Shown: positions 23,847 to 36,557, counted from the stretch's first letter. The stretch is 64,000 nucleotides of DNA from Cryptomeria japonica (GCF_030272615.1 NC_081405.1:611443065-611507064); one strand, 5' to 3'. The notes: generated from the letters alone by a model not told the origin. Numbers and translations: made by a program.

Positions 23847-26332
23847 CTAGGCTTACTCCTAGAAGCCTACAAACAAGAACAAGGAAAGTACATATGAAAC
23901 CTACCAATCACATCAGCACATAAAAACAACCCTTTGACCCATCGATAAGTCTAGACCACATCACACAACTCAACCAACTCTACCTTGTCTCAAGGAATCG
24001 TAACACACTTTCACTACGCCACTCTGATCTCTTCGTAAACCAAGGCACTAACTCAAAGGTCTTCCTCACAACATCTACTTCCAACCTTATCTAGGAAAGA
24101 TAAAACCACTAAATATAAATCTTCCAACTCACACCAAACTTTAACATGGAAACTAGAAAATGGCATACATATAAGTATACAATAGATATACATATTATCA
24201 TAAAGCACAAAAATAACTATATCTAAGGGCGCTTCCCATCCCTACACAACAACATCCATACATGAAGTCAGGGAGTTTGCAAACAAAATGACACATAGAG
24301 TACCCATAAGCAACAAAATAAAAAAATCAATGGTAACATATTCACCACTACAATCACACCAAGAGCATCAAGCAAAAGGTAACACACGATCTCAAGATCA
24401 CACATGGAGAAATAGGCCAACTAGGTGAATTAATCCAGACAAAATCATCCACTAACAACAAGGTCTAACAAGAAAAATTCACATGATTCTAATGCAGTCA
24501 ACACAAACTTATACAAAAAGTAAAGTATGCATAATGCAATGATCCTACTTTATTTAGTTCATAACCCAAGCATAATACAACATTAAATACATATTTCATT
24601 AAAATTTAATATGGGCATCCATGCTTAAGCATTATCACCTAAAACATGCAGCTATCATTCACTAAATACAACATTTACAATTCATCATGATCTTCCCTAA
24701 TGCAATATTAGAAATTTTACATTTGACCATTCACGTTTCTAACCATTTTATATATACACTAATTTCAATTGCAATCAATTATATGAACATCTTTTAATTC
24801 ATTTGTTGAATTATAATTCTATCTATTCAGCAATCACATGTGTTACATTCTTCGCAATGTCCTCCCTTGTACATACTATCAAAAGCTCATAATGAACATG
24901 ATAGAAAACAAAACTCAACACACAAACAGGGCCAACATAATCAAATATTTAATATAGTCACCACGAGATTTGAAATGAGAAAACCCAAGTGGGAGAATTT
25001 TATCATTTCAACATTAAATCAAGAAGTGCGTGCAATTTCAACAATAAATTAAGTACAAGAAGTGTCACAAAATAGATAGATAGAAGAGTTCAGTGACAAT
25101 TCCAAGCATAAGAAAGTTCAAAAATTCAATGCTAGCCCATACAAAAATAAAGACAACTCACTAAAATTGTGATAAGTCATCAATCACAAACAAATTGCAC
25201 ATAACTGGGTGACTATTATCAACCACAAATGAGGGATTAACTGCTACACAACACCCGAGGACACAATATCCAAGATAAGTTAGAGAACGTGCACCAAACA
25301 TAGTAGACACTCGAGTTATCCTACACTTCATTTTAAGCAACATTTATGCAACAATATATGCAATCATGATTTTTACTCACTTGCAGTCACTACTATTTTA
25401 ATGCATTGTGGTTCTATTCTAATGCACGTAGAATTATGCAATCATTTCTTTATGCAAGAAAACATATGCAGAGGGACATAACACAAAGATCATAGGATAA
25501 CACATTAATACATGACACAACTGCACTTGCATAGCCACACTGATGAAGTAGTCACAAACACAAAGAGACATAGGTCTTTATCCCAATTGATCTACCATGA
25601 TAGTCTATAGAATTCCACTTATGATCATTTATTAATTATATGAAATTATACATTATTACTAATGCTAGTATACCATGCACACAAATACAATCACACAATA
25701 TAAACACATCATCTTTATCAATCAAAACAAATCCTTTCACATATAACATAGTGCATCATTATGAACATGAGAGACACTATAAATCAAGCATAATAATTCC
25801 TAACACCTAAGAGTACGAATCACTTATAACTTTACCACAAGTAAATGTAGCATTATATAGTAAGGAGGGCAATGCTTAATCAAGAGTCAACATAAGCATC
25901 TCATTCAAAGTTAAACAAGGAACAATCATGCCATCATACTTAAGATTATACGAAAACAAGGTCACTCAAAAGTTTCTAACATGCATGAAAGAAAAAAAAT
26001 CAATCATCAAAGAGATCGTCACACAAAGGGAACTCTTTGATATAAAATAAAGTCAAATCAACCCTAAAAATAAAAAACACTCATCAAATATCATGTTAAG
26101 CCAAACGAGGCAACTCATCCATTGCCATCAACAATATCCACACATGCAAACCACTCAAGGGATAAACAAGAGATTACTCAGATAGAGAATCTAACTCAAC
26201 AGCCAATCTCTACTCCACTCAAGAAGTTCTCTCATAGGGGTATCCATACATCCCTGATAAGTGCAAAATAACGAGGTACTCTTCCTACTCCACATGCTAC
26301 TTGGATAGGTTCATCCTAAACTCTCAAACTTA

Positions 26333-26446
26333 CCACTCTAGGCAATGTTGCAAGATAAAAGCTAACTCATAATGTAGACACCTATGCCACCACTCTAGGC
26401 AATGTTGCAAGATAAAAGCTAACTCATAATGTAGACACCTATGCCA
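26333..26446 (-). repeat. 57 bp perfect tandem duplication
   Basis: Units 26333-26389 and 26390-26446 appear identical, starting CCACTCTAGGC and ending TATG. They lie about 70 bp from the PBS in the GL2 leader. Confidence 0.9.
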
Positions 26447-26513
26447 CTATTTACCAACAACATCATCTACAAGGGAAACAACATAACGAAAGATCCCAAT
26501 GTATGAACATCGA

Positions 26514-26525
26514 CTCTGATACCAA
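26514..26525 (-). other. Primer binding site of GL2 copy 1
   Basis: The minus strand reads TTGGTATCAGAG next to the end of the 5' LTR at 26527. This is the initiator tRNA(Met)-type site. Confidence 0.85.
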
Positions 26526-26526
26526 G

Positions 26527-27551
26527 TGTAACGCCTCGCTAGGGAACTCCAAAGTCATAACAACTAATTACCCAAATACATAGAATATTTTATTTTATTT
26601 TTAAAAGAAAACATAACACATCAACCATCTTTAACTCAATACAACATTAAGGAAACACATTACACAACATAGAAGAATCATAGTTACAATATTTAGCAGA
26701 AGACAATCGCATCACATAATAGAACTCTAAGGGTTCCCTAACATTGCTACTAACAACACTCACTATCATATGTCAACTGGATATAACTCATCACATAAAG
26801 ATCTATACTAAGTTTATTTTAAAACAAAAAAAGAAAGATTCCTATGATAACCTTCATTAACAAATAAGAACATATATGTAATTCACATAATTATGTTTAC
26901 TTGGAAGATATCCATTGTTACCAATGCATCTATTACTAAAGTCCTATTACAAATTTTCCACTTGGAAAATAAAAAATTTATTTTATAGTTAACAATACAA
27001 ATAAATAGTTACATAATCTTTTACATCATTTATGGAAGATATATTACAAATAATAACATAATGGTAAACCATCTCACAACTAGAATATGAAGATACTAAA
27101 AAGCACATAGTAAAGAACCATCCATCCACACACGAGAAAGTCCACCAAAATATTCCCAATGGGTGAAAACGCAACGCCGCCCAACCATATGGAACCCGTA
27201 GGTCCACCCCTCATGCTAGGAGATAGACACAAGGATACAATCAAGAAACAAGAAGGATAGGGATAAAGAACTAAATAAACTTGCAACCAAGATACATAAG
27301 ACACCACTTCAAAAGACAAGAGGATAAAGGTAATAGCCAAAAATTACTAAAACATAAATACATAATTACAAAATTTCCAGAGATAGGTGACAAAAAACCA
27401 TTAAAGAGAACTCATAAAAGACTTCCCAGATAATAATATCAACCAAAATCTCCAAAATAACTACCAAAGGCTTCCACAAACAATCGGCTCAATGGGATAC
27501 TAGGATACATATTAAGGTGAGAGCGTCATTGCATAGCCTCTCATGGGCTAC
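26527..27551 (-). repeat. Truncated 5' LTR of GL2 copy 1
   Basis: It starts TGTAACGCCTCGCTAGGG and aligns with 14141-15150. Alignment stops at TCATGGGCTAC (27551), where gypsy C gag sequence takes over. The other roughly 3 kb of this LTR are deleted. Confidence 0.8.
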
Positions 27552-27599
27552 TTATTGCAATTGTAATGTATAAAGATATTCTTCAATTATCACATTCAT

Positions 27600-29658
27600 C
27601 ATACATGCTAAATCAATGAGCACCCCTTATGAGAGTATGTCTTTGATCTTCGTAGTAATATATAGTGGACCATCTCGTGCTTCAATAGTCTCACTAGGAT
27701 CAAAGGTAATGCATAGGTCCTTAGGAGGTGCAAGTTTATCAATAAGATTCACCACATTATTAGACTCAAGGCCAAGGTCGTTAGGATAAAATGCTAGATG
27801 CTCACACTCAACCACATTAGTAGAATGGGAAGGCAAAGGATTAGTAAATATTTTGGAAGTTTTGATTAGGAGCTACAAATTTATGTCCTTTTCCATTCAC
27901 ACTAGCTACAGATATGGTATTGTTATCAATAAGGTCTTGAATTCTACTCCTTAATGAATAACACTTTTTAGTGTCATGATCAGGTTGATGATGATATTGT
28001 AAAAAATCTTTGGGATCATTATCAATTGGTTTGATCGGAGCAAGTTTCAACACTTGTTTGTTCAATAATTGTGTCATAATACTATGCAAAGATTCAAAAA
28101 GAAGAGTAAATTATTTTCTAAAATACTTGGATAAAGGAGGCACACATAATGTTGCAGCTACTTCTTGGGTATTGTTGTTGTCATTGAACTTGATGAATCC
28201 GTTGTTTGGTTTAAACTTCACAAAAAAAATTTGAGCACTTTCATTCTTATCAAGCGGAGCCATTGAAGGAGATTTTTCAAATTGACTCACTTGAAGATGA
28301 TAGTTATAAAGCATTGTGCCCAACTGCGTAAAGGAATTAAACTCATAAAAGATAAGTTTATCCCTAATGGTTTTTTGCAAATTAGAAATAATAATTATTT
28401 GAACATCATGATCAGACATATGATAAGATATTTTAGAATACAAATATTTATATCTATCAATAAAATCAGTCACTTTTCTTTAACACCTTGCTTACAATGA
28501 GTCAAATCAGTTAAAGTAATCTTAGGACCAATATTATTGTGAAATTTTTGAACGAAGCATTAGGCAATTGTTGAAATGATATAATAGAATAAGGAGGCAT
28601 AGAAAAATGTCATTACAAAGCTTCATCTCTAAATGTTCTAGTAAACAATTTAGGCAAAAGTCTTTGATCATGATAAAAATCACTACACAAAATTTAAAAT
28701 GTTTTCACATGAGTCAAGGGATCAATTTATTCATTATAAATCTCCAATTGAGGGACTTCCACATGTTTAAGGGGAACAGCATGAGAAATATCATTAGATA
28801 ATGGGTTTGCTACATCAAATATGGGCACACTAAACTTGGATTGGTTCATGGAAGCTATTTGTTGTTGCAAGGATGACATGGTTTGAGCTAGGCTATTAAT
28901 GGTTGCTTCGATGGAAGGGTTGAAATTAGACATGTTGGATTGGGATGGAGGAGTAAAATTTTTGAATGAAGGAGGAGGTTGAGAATAAGGAGGTGGAACC
29001 TATGATAGATAGGTATGGATGATGATTGGGTCACAAATGGAAGACTCATGTAAGGAGACCTATGAGAGAGTTTTGATTAGCAATGTTTCCCCCTTGACTA
29101 ACATGTGTAGGAATAATATTTTGTGTTGAAGTAGCCATGATGGTAGATGTGAAAGTAGGAACACTAGGCATAGAAGTAATCATAGGAATAGAATGATTAA
29201 CTTGACTAGGTGCTTGACTCTAACTAGGGACTTCAGCACAACTTTTCATATGCATGATATTAGTATCAATAATATGAGCAAGACCATGCAACAAATCAAT
29301 GCCAACTTTATCACTTTGAACCATTCTTTTTAATCCTTAAATCAATGGGATAGCCTCACTTTCCAAGTATTTTTGACTCATCCATTATTGAATATTTTCA
29401 AATTCATTATCAATCTTCTCCAATTGGTCAACAAAAAACCCTAGTCAGTGATTCACCCTCATCATGAGAATTATGCAAAGAATGGGGATAAATGACATCA
29501 ATTGTTGGAATAGAAGATCCACCAACATTCTCATGAAACAAGTTATCCAAATTAGGCTCCATATCTTTAGTAATTAAACCTTGGGAAGCCTTAATTCTAG
29601 AACTTCTTCTCACAAGAATATTATAGGTAGGACTCATGGTATTAAAACTCGTGCACAC
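27600..29658 (-). pseudogene. Gypsy C gag (Tat-type), broken
   Basis: This is a minus-strand gag remnant in shifting frames. From 29658 it reads an N-terminal part (RRSSRIKASQGL), then a Pro/Gln/Ser-rich part near 29000. A start-like MSNFNPSIEATINSLAQT lies near 28933. The gag core follows (IDPLTHVKTF, then DFIDRYKYLYSKISYHMSDHD at 28470-28410), then FEKSPSMAPLDKNES. The C-terminal FLQYHHQPDHDTKKCYSL near 27990 resembles the CxYH...GHDTxxC block of Tat-type gag. The last readable piece (27836-27627) ends RDGPLYITTKIKDI, which lies just before protease in this lineage. The gene is cut at 27551 by the GL2 element. Gag would form the virus-like particle. Confidence 0.75.
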
Positions 29659-30166
29659 AGGAGAAAAACTTGAATTTGAATTTGAAAATTATGATTAAGA
29701 AATATAAAGTTTTTTGAAAATAATTAACCAATTAATTAAACAATTTGACAAATAAATGCATCTAGATCATAGGATAAAATTCTAGGAGATTAGATTTAAA
29801 AATTGATTTGAAAAATTATACAATCCACATGATAAATTTTAGAATTATAAATTGGGGTTTTTGTAAATTTAATCACTAAATTTATGTAATTCAATTTGAA
29901 AATGAGATCTAGGAGAGAATTTTTGAATTTGAAATTAAATGAATAATTAGATCTAAAATAATAAATCCAAATTAGACAACCCACAAGCTCAGTTTTAATT
30001 AGACAACCCACAAGCTTAGTTTTAGAATTAAAAATTAGGGTTTTTTAAATTTAACCTCTAATTATTTTAAAATTCAATTGAAAATTAAACTTGTAAATGT
30101 AAATTTGAATTTGAAATGCATAAACACTTAGATCTAAGAACATAAATCAAAAAATTAAAGTGAAAG
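29659..30166 (-). other. Leader of gypsy C between PBS and gag
   Basis: About 500 bp of AT-rich non-coding DNA. A short direct repeat (GACAACCCACAAGCT, near 29976 and 30003) is the only structure I see. Confidence 0.5.
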
Positions 30167-30182
30167 ACGTCAGGTTCACCAA
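30167..30182 (-). other. Putative primer binding site of gypsy C
   Basis: On the minus strand TTGGTGAACCTGACG lies about three bases inside the 5' LTR end (30185). TGG at the start and the position fit a PBS, but it is not the initiator-Met type seen in other elements here. I do not assign a tRNA. Confidence 0.5.
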
Positions 30183-30184
30183 AA

Positions 30185-31337
30185 TGTAATGGTGAAAAAT
30201 TAGGGTTTCCACAATTAAATATATGAAAACCTCTAATTTTTACTAAACCCAATGGATCTAGCCACAAATCAGCAAGGATAGGATTGATAATTTTATTGGA
30301 TTTATTAGATTTGAATCGACTTCCCTCTTTTAAATTGAATTGTGAAAATAAAATTCGAGTAAATGTATTGGAATTGATATAAAAATGCACAAACAATGAG
30401 CTACAATTGTCGGATCCAGCCACAAACCTAAATCTGAGGAATGTAAATGTATTTGGATCTATTCCCAGAAGGAGCTCTTGATTTGTCAGCACTGGGATGA
30501 TGGTCACTCTCGTTCTCCATATTTTTTGCACTCCAATGGGGGATCGGTTTGCATTGTAAATAAAGCCAATTCTGAATATTGCAACTCCATACCTATTCCT
30601 ACACATAGTAGAGAAGGGAAATAGGTTGGGAATAGGGTTTTGTCTTAAATCAAACCCTGATGTTGGAATTAATCATGAAATAGAAATGAAATATAATTGA
30701 ATTGCAGCAATGGAAATGTTCTCCTTTTGAGGGAGATGTTGGATAATGACTAAAAACACTAAAGACATAGCTTGGAAAGGAGTTTTGTTTGTCTCCACAA
30801 GGAATTAGGGTTTTATGAAGTCTTTAATAACATAGAACATGATTTTCCTCCAATGCTTTAATATTGACCTTATCTCTACTCCAATGCTTGAAAGAAGATT
30901 GATTGCTTGCTTACTTGAATGTAGATCTCAATTTTGCTCTCTTGTGTAGATGTGAATTTGAATTGATGTCAAAATGAGAGGGGTAGACCTCCTTTTATAC
31001 TTGCCCATGGAAAAACAACTTAATTTTCTAACATGAGCAGACACGGGATCTAAGTCCCTGCCAAAATGTCATGACCGTTAAGGGACCTCAAATAGGTCCT
31101 AATTGGGAGGAACAGGGCATTGAACGCTTTGTTCTTGGGGGGGCTAGGGCACTAGTGCCCTACTCCTGACCAATCAAACACCAAAAATGAAGGGAAATGA
31201 AATGCAAAGTGAAAATAATGACAAGTTTGCATAATGTGAGCAGAATCAGGACTCTGATCAAGCCTCAAGACATGAATGCCAAAGTGAGGGCCCAAATGAG
31301 GACAAAATTGTAAGGGAGTACAATTTAGGATGCTACA
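30185..31337 (-). repeat. 5' LTR of gypsy element C
   Basis: 1153 bp. On the plus strand it begins TGTAATGGTGAAAAATTAGG and ends GGATGCTACA. It aligns with 12636-13816. TATA box at 30991-31000. It is followed by the decayed target duplication AAAAT. Confidence 0.85.
30991..31000 (-). promoter_or_regulatory. TATA box in gypsy C 5' LTR
   Basis: The minus strand reads GTATAAAAGG, identical to the motif in the partner LTR at 13477-13486. It would drive transcription of the element's RNA. Confidence 0.65.
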
Positions 31338-31654
31338 AAAATAAGAATAGATTGGTAGGTGAGGGATACTCTCAAGTTGAAGGCATTGGTTTTGAGGAGA
31401 CTTTTGCTCCAATGGCTAGAATGGAGGCAATCAAAAAAAAATTAGCTTTTGTTGCTAACAAAAACTTCAAAATATATCAGATGCATGTCAAATCAGCTTT
31501 TTTGAATGATGAATTAGAAGAAGTCTACATAGAGAAGCCTCATGAATTTTACTTGGAAAAAGATCCAAATATGATATACAGATTGAAAAGGGCACTATAT
31601 GGTCTCAAAAAAACCCCTAGGGCTTGTTATACTAGGTTAGACAAGTATCTATTG
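31338..31654 (+). pseudogene. Older copia D pol, second fragment (RT middle)
   Basis: This is the continuation of the RT interrupted at 12635. It reads [20 protein letters not shown] (31343 onward), then [34 protein letters not shown] and LDKYL. It is cut at about 31654, before the catalytic YVDD/FVDD box, by further repeat DNA that starts TGTCATGTCTCACC. The first five bases (AAAAT) are the decayed target duplication of the gypsy insertion. Compared with copia F, Asp is kept in QM(D/H)V as His, so even the first catalytic region is changed. Confidence 0.85.
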
Positions 31655-32792
31655 TGTCATGTCTCACCATTCAGAAGGTGAAAACATGATGCAATCAAAA
31701 ATCACTTACAAAATTTTTTGATTAAAACCTTATAAAACATCTCAAGTGGTGATAGGTTTTTTGCTTATTCACTATATTTAATTCAATTTAAAAAGAATAT
31801 AAATTCCACCTAATATTTTTTATCACTTTAATCTCATTAGCATCTACTAATAATTATTAGATACTTTCTTTATCATTGTAAATTAAATATCTATTAATTA
31901 CGTGTTATTTATTATTAAATAAAATTATTACTAAAATATCAATTACTTAATCAATTAAACTTCCCATATAACATCCTCCAACTTATATATGAAAATTAAG
32001 TTACTTTTATCTAGCTTAATGTTTGAAATTATATTAACTAGACCCAAGAAATTCTAATTTAAAATTCACCCTTCAAAGTTGTTTTAAACCCTTTTAAAGT
32101 GAGGGTCTCTAGTCACATGGGACCCTACCATGGATTAGCTCACTAATTAATCCAAATTATCTAAAAGTCCCATATTAACTTAACTTAATGGAAAGTGAAA
32201 ACAATCTCCACCATTGGATTCATTTTATCTTCACCCTTAGATCTTAGGGCAATTTGGAAAAGCCATAATCCTTTAGGATACAATAAAAAGGGGTTTCTTC
32301 TCATTTGGTTGTGTAGGTTTAAGAGTGGAAGAATATGGGGAGACTTTGCAAGATCTTGGATTTAGAGTGAAGAGTGAAGATTGAAGAACACCCGTTTAAG
32401 AATTTTTACATGGGTTTTTTTTTTTTGCCAAGAAGATTCAAATCCTAAGATTTAAAACCTTGGTTTCTCTTTATTTTAGTTTTCCCTTCTTATTTTATTT
32501 TTTTCCAAAATTTTGGTACAATATACTAAAAGAGATTTATTGGTTTACTTGCAGGTAAACTCAACATGAAGATGTTGAAAGGATGAAAGAATCGCCCCAA
32601 ATTAGATCTTGCATATATTTTTTGTTACTTGTTTTATACCCTTTCTTTTCTTTTTGGCTATATTAGGGATTGTAGATTTCTCCACAACATTTTTTATTAA
32701 CATTTTAATTTCTTTATATAACTTTTCTAATCAAATAAATAAATCTACTTTTTCAGTGATGACAGTTTTTTTAATTTAAAATATAATTGATA

Positions 32793-32796
<4 letters not shown>

Positions 32797-32876
<80 letters not shown>
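32797..32876. repeat. (CT)n followed by (AT)n microsatellite
   Basis: About 46 bp of CT repeat run directly into about 34 bp of AT repeat. It resembles the GA/CT runs found inside the GL2 LTRs at 16208, 20090 and 44919. Confidence 0.95.
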
Positions 32877-32884
<8 letters not shown>

Positions 32885-33714
32885 GGGTATATCAGAGAGC
32901 ATAAATTAACTATAAATCTATCTTTATCTGATTTCATAAAATGAAGTCAATATCTTACTGATATTACTTAGCCTAAGTTTCACCGCCTGAAATATAATTT
33001 TTTAGTAACATTATTCTCCACAACAATTTTATTTTTAACAATGAGCCTTAAACAAAAAGAAAATTTTCCCTTGCTACCTGGGTTAGACAAAGATCTAATT
33101 ATTAGTTTAATTTTAACAGTTGAATCTGTGCTCAACCCTTAAAACAAATAATGGTATATTCACAATAAACTACAAATTTAATTCCAAAAAATATAAACAA
33201 GAATGTAGAGATACTTCACATAATGAAGATTTTAATTTAATAAGCACTAGTTGCACAATTTAGATTTAATATCTCACATCATAGAATCTTTTAAATCTTA
33301 GTCACTAAGGTAGATAACCAATTTATTATCTCAAATCAAGACTAATACGACCAGTCTTTAGTATCATAACATCCAAAAAAAATCTTCATCTTCATTACTT
33401 TCAACAAGTAGATAGAAAGTCCTAACTAGGGAATAATTTCTTTTCAACAAGCATTTCTTACACCAACTTTAATACATCCAAATTTTTCATTTGAACAATA
33501 TATAATCTACATCTTTCTTTAGATCATAACAATAATTATTCAATGATACAGCACAATATTGAGATCCACAAAACCAGCATAGTAACCCCAACCTCCAAAA
33601 TAGAGTAAAGGCTAAGGAGACAATGGGGAGCTCACCTCCCAATTATAGGGCTAATTAATAGCCCGCCCCTAAGCTAGGGGTTGAGTCTCTACATAGGGTT
33701 ACACCCATACCAAT

Positions 33715-33790
33715 ATGTGTTTTGGTTGAATCTTGATTAATGTGGTGATTGTGCAATCACCACATTAATCAAGATTCAACTAAAACACAT
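33715..33790. repeat. Near-perfect inverted repeat with 37 bp arms
   Basis: Arms 33715-33751 and 33754-33790 are reverse complements with one mismatch and a 2-base loop. The arms begin ATGTGTTTT and end AAAACACAT. RNA from either strand would fold into a long stem. It could be a foldback element or a local palindromic duplication. No flanking duplication is obvious. Confidence 0.95.
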
Positions 33791-34011
33791 TTACGGCCAT
33801 GAACATACATATAATATTCACACTAAACTTTCATTCACACACAATCACATCACGGGTTCATCGCATCACACCTACACAAGGAGAATATGGCTCTCACCCT
33901 CCAAAGGGTGTAGAAGGCACCTCCCAAGGTATTATATTAACATAAAATCTCCATTATAATTCTCAATTCTCATCTCAAGTATTAGAATATACAAATGGAA
34001 TTCTATATATT

Positions 34012-34181
34012 AGCAAAATGGTACTCATACCACATAAAATAATATCATGGGTACCAATACCCATTCAGTTAGATTCACATACTAGAATGACAGTCATGGC
34101 TAGTCATACCCTTCAAATAATATTCACATAGCAGAATGGTGGTACTCATACCACATAGAAATATTATGGGTACTAATACCT
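34012..34181. repeat. Tandem duplication, about 118 bp period
   Basis: Segments from 34012 and 34130 both read AGCA(A/G)AATGG, then TACTCATACCACATA, then ATGGGTAC(C/T)AATACC. A third, weaker related block (TCATGGCTAGTCATACCC) lies between. Confidence 0.7.
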
Positions 34182-34191
34182 TTCCTGAGAG

Positions 34192-34784
34192 TGTCACACC
34201 CTACTCCTAAACAACCAAAGAAGATCCTCATTTTTTCCCCCATGGAAAGATAGTGTTTCTCTTCACATAAAAAAAAAAGCAATACCATCAAAGTGAAATA
34301 GATTTGAGGAGCAATTCTTTGGCAAAACATATGCACAAGACTCCCAAAATCTCCACCAACACTCATACAACCATGCAAATAACCAAATGCAATCAATAGA
34401 TTGAAGATTAAAGACACACAATAGATTGAAAATCATAAACAATAATAAATTGGAGAGCTTAACTCACCTTAATCAATAAGTCTTCAACAACTTGCCCAAA
34501 TCCTTCTCCATCCTCACCTTCTCTCCCTTTCCCACTTCTCTAATTAGCCCTTCCCAAAACTTGAAAAGAAAAATGGCCAAAAAGTCCCCACAACACTCTC
34601 CATGCCTTATTTTATAGCCAAGAGGTTGGAGTATGAGAATGGATTTGATGAGGCCAAGTGGCCACTCCTCATTCCATCCATCCACCCCCTAAAATTATGC
34701 CACATTTCTACATCCACCTACCCTTCCTCTTCCACCTCATCTCTCAACAAATTATTTCCCACCTCTTGGGAGAGACCTCCCACA
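34192..34784 (-). repeat. Possible solo LTR in copia I gag
   Basis: It begins TGTCACACCCTACTCC and ends ACCTCCCACA, so has TG...CA ends, and carries a minus-strand TATAAAATAAGG near 34605-34616. It lies between copia gag sequence on the right and unassigned repeat DNA on the left. The flanks (GAGAG and TCTTG) do not match, so this is weak. Confidence 0.3.
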
Positions 34785-35366
34785 TCTTGAAAAGCAAGGC
34801 CTTCCTCTGCATCTCTTCACCAAGCAGGGTACCCACCACATCTTTATAATTCGAAACAATACAAGTACTACCGATAGCCATAACAAGAGAATCCCACAAA
34901 TCAAGTAAAGAATGGAGAAATATTCGACATTTCTCTTCCTCATCCATCTTGACACCAGCAGATACCAACTGAGCCACCAATATATTAAATGATTCCAAGT
35001 GGTCTGCAATTTGTCCACCCTCTTCCATTCTCAAGGAATACAATTTCTTCTTCAAAAAAATCTAATTTAATAAATATTTGCCTTGATATATTTCACCAAG
35101 CTTAGTCCATAGCTTCTTTGCAGAGGGCTCTTCGTGGAAATTGATTAGAACAGAGTCTTCCAAGCATAATTAATATGACCCCTGACTTTATCGTCCATAG
35201 CATCATACTGATCAGTCGTAGTAGGATTTGAAGGTCTGGAAACATTCGCATCAACAACATCTCATAGATCTTGATCTATTAGCAGATCCTCCATCTTCAA
35301 CTTCCACATCTCAAAATTACTTCTAGAAAATTTCTCCACCTCTATTCTCCCTGATGAACTTGACAT
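34785..35366 (-). pseudogene. Copia I gag fragment
   Basis: Minus strand from an ATG at 35366. It reads KFSRSNFEMWKLKMEDLL (the N-terminal WKLKM motif of copia gag). After frame breaks it gives KKKLYSLRMEEGGQIADHLE, AQLVSAGVKMDEEEKC and the LLGEEMQRK block, up to about 34790. This is the gag_UBN2-type domain of plant copia elements. Stops lie near 35269 and 35140, and the gene is cut before the zinc knuckle. The start lies about 110 bp after the PBS, as expected. Lineage is probably not Sirevirus; a Tork-like element is possible. Confidence 0.8.
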
Positions 35367-35475
35367 CTAATAATTCCTGCAACAAGATCAAAAACTATCT
35401 TCTGCACAAGCTCACACTCAAATCTAGATTAGTTCAAAAAAACCAACAAACCACAATTGAAACCAAAGGTGATCA

Positions 35476-35488
35476 GGCTCTAATACCA
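35476..35488 (-). other. Primer binding site of copia I
   Basis: The minus strand reads TGGTATTAGAGCC, one mismatch from the initiator tRNA(Met) primer site, next to the LTR end at 35491. Confidence 0.8.
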
Positions 35489-35490
35489 CT

Positions 35491-36538
35491 TATAACGAAG
35501 TTAAGTAGTGGAACAACTTCCTACACTAACCTTGAGAGGAGGGTAATGCAAAAAAAATTACAAATCATTACACCAGTTATACAAATTTAACATAAATAAT
35601 CATAAATAGCATGCATACCACAACAAACCCTTTCGGAAGGAAATCCCCACACTCCAAAAGTCATCCAATATATTATTTAGGAATCAATGACATATTACAA
35701 TATACTTGCAGAGAAATATTATCATAAGAGTATCACCAACCATAGATTTAGAGGTAACTCAATAGCCATAAGATTGTTACACACAACCTCTATCTCACAT
35801 ACCTCATATATAGGAGACACAATACATGAAACTATTAAACAATATTACAAAATCATGGGCTAAAACCACCCAATAAAGTGAAACAGACCTTATCTCCAAT
35901 CTAAATGCCCTATGATGTGTCAAAACACACATCAACACAGATAACTCCCTTTTACATCTCATTTATGTGTTTGATGCTTTTTTATATTTCCTATTTCAAG
36001 AGACCAAACTTCCGGAGGCCATAACTGGTGAACCGGGTGTTTGATTAACAAACCATTTGAAGCGTCGAAAATCTTGCGACGTTCTCTATCATCTCCTAAC
36101 CTAATACACCAGTTATGCCCACTTTTCATGTTCTTTAGGAGCCCCTAAATTCCTCAAATTAATTTGACACGTTTATTGCAACTTTCAAAAATAGAAACTT
36201 TAATATCTTTAATTCTAGTTATGATCTTACAGCAATAATTTATTGGCATGCTTATCTAGCCAATCCGAAGCTTTGAGAAAAATTTAAAACCAATTAATTC
36301 TCAAACAAAAACTAACTATAAATAGTAACCTTATTTAAGTGCAAGGTTGAGACACCATTTTCCCAACAAAGTTGCTACTAAGCAACACTTACTAACATGC
36401 ATTAAACACCGCTAAGGTAATCACATGAAGATAAATTTACTCCATTACATTATTCCAAGTCACATAAACATTCCTAATAGGATACATCAACTTAACTTAA
36501 TCGAATAAACTCCTAATAATTAATCATATTACTTATCA
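35491..36538 (-). repeat. 5' LTR of copia I (outer boundary uncertain)
   Basis: The inner end is set by the PBS. On the plus strand it starts TATAACGAAG, where a TG probably decayed to TA. The outer end is placed at CTTATCA (36538), the last CA before the TG of copia F at 36558. The 19 bases between are unexplained. The LTR has no partner in the window. AT-rich, no ORF of interest. Confidence 0.55.
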
Positions 36539-36557
36539 TATAAAGGCCTATGCTAAG

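Larger units (their letters stand above)
23833..26526 (-). other. GL2 internal region without coding capacity
   Basis: 2694 bp between polypurine tract and PBS. No gag, pol or other domain can be read in any frame. A block at about 25220-25310 is shared with the plus-strand relative at about 58326-58420, including an 18-base exact match (CCTCGGGTGTTGTGTAGC on the element's strand). The distance of that block to the polypurine tract is about the same in both copies (about 1.4 kb). Conserved length and blocks without coding sequence fit a LARD-type non-autonomous element whose RNA was packaged by another element's proteins. Confidence 0.7.
31655..34191. other. Unassigned repeat DNA inside copia D
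   Basis: About 2.5 kb that interrupts copia D RT. It starts TGTCATGTCTCACC, in the style of a gypsy LTR terminus. It contains a CT/AT microsatellite, a near-perfect hairpin and a 118 bp tandem duplication, but no ORF with similarity. The part near 33600-33710 (TAGCCCGCCCCTAAGC region) resembles in style the 3' part of GL1. It may be another giant LTR, but I find no matching second terminus or target duplication. Confidence 0.45.

Noticed and set aside
26333-26446. Repeats as a CRISPR-like array
   Set aside because: Only two adjoining units without spacers, in a plant retrotransposon.
30085-30606. 173-codon minus-strand ORF
   Set aside because: It spans the gypsy C 5' LTR and leader. The matching frame in the other LTR is broken and it has no recognisable domain.
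34187-34789. Clean solo LTR at 34192-34784
   Set aside because: TG...CA ends and a TATA-like site exist, but flanking bases GAGAG and TCTTG do not match. Kept only as a low-confidence entry.
36290-36557. Possible GL2 LTR fragment left of copia F
   Set aside because: The phrase CATATAAAGGCCTATGCTAAG is like GL2 near 14400, which would mean copia F inserted into a GL2 LTR. I could not extend the match or find the GL2 terminus, so I left it in the copia I LTR.
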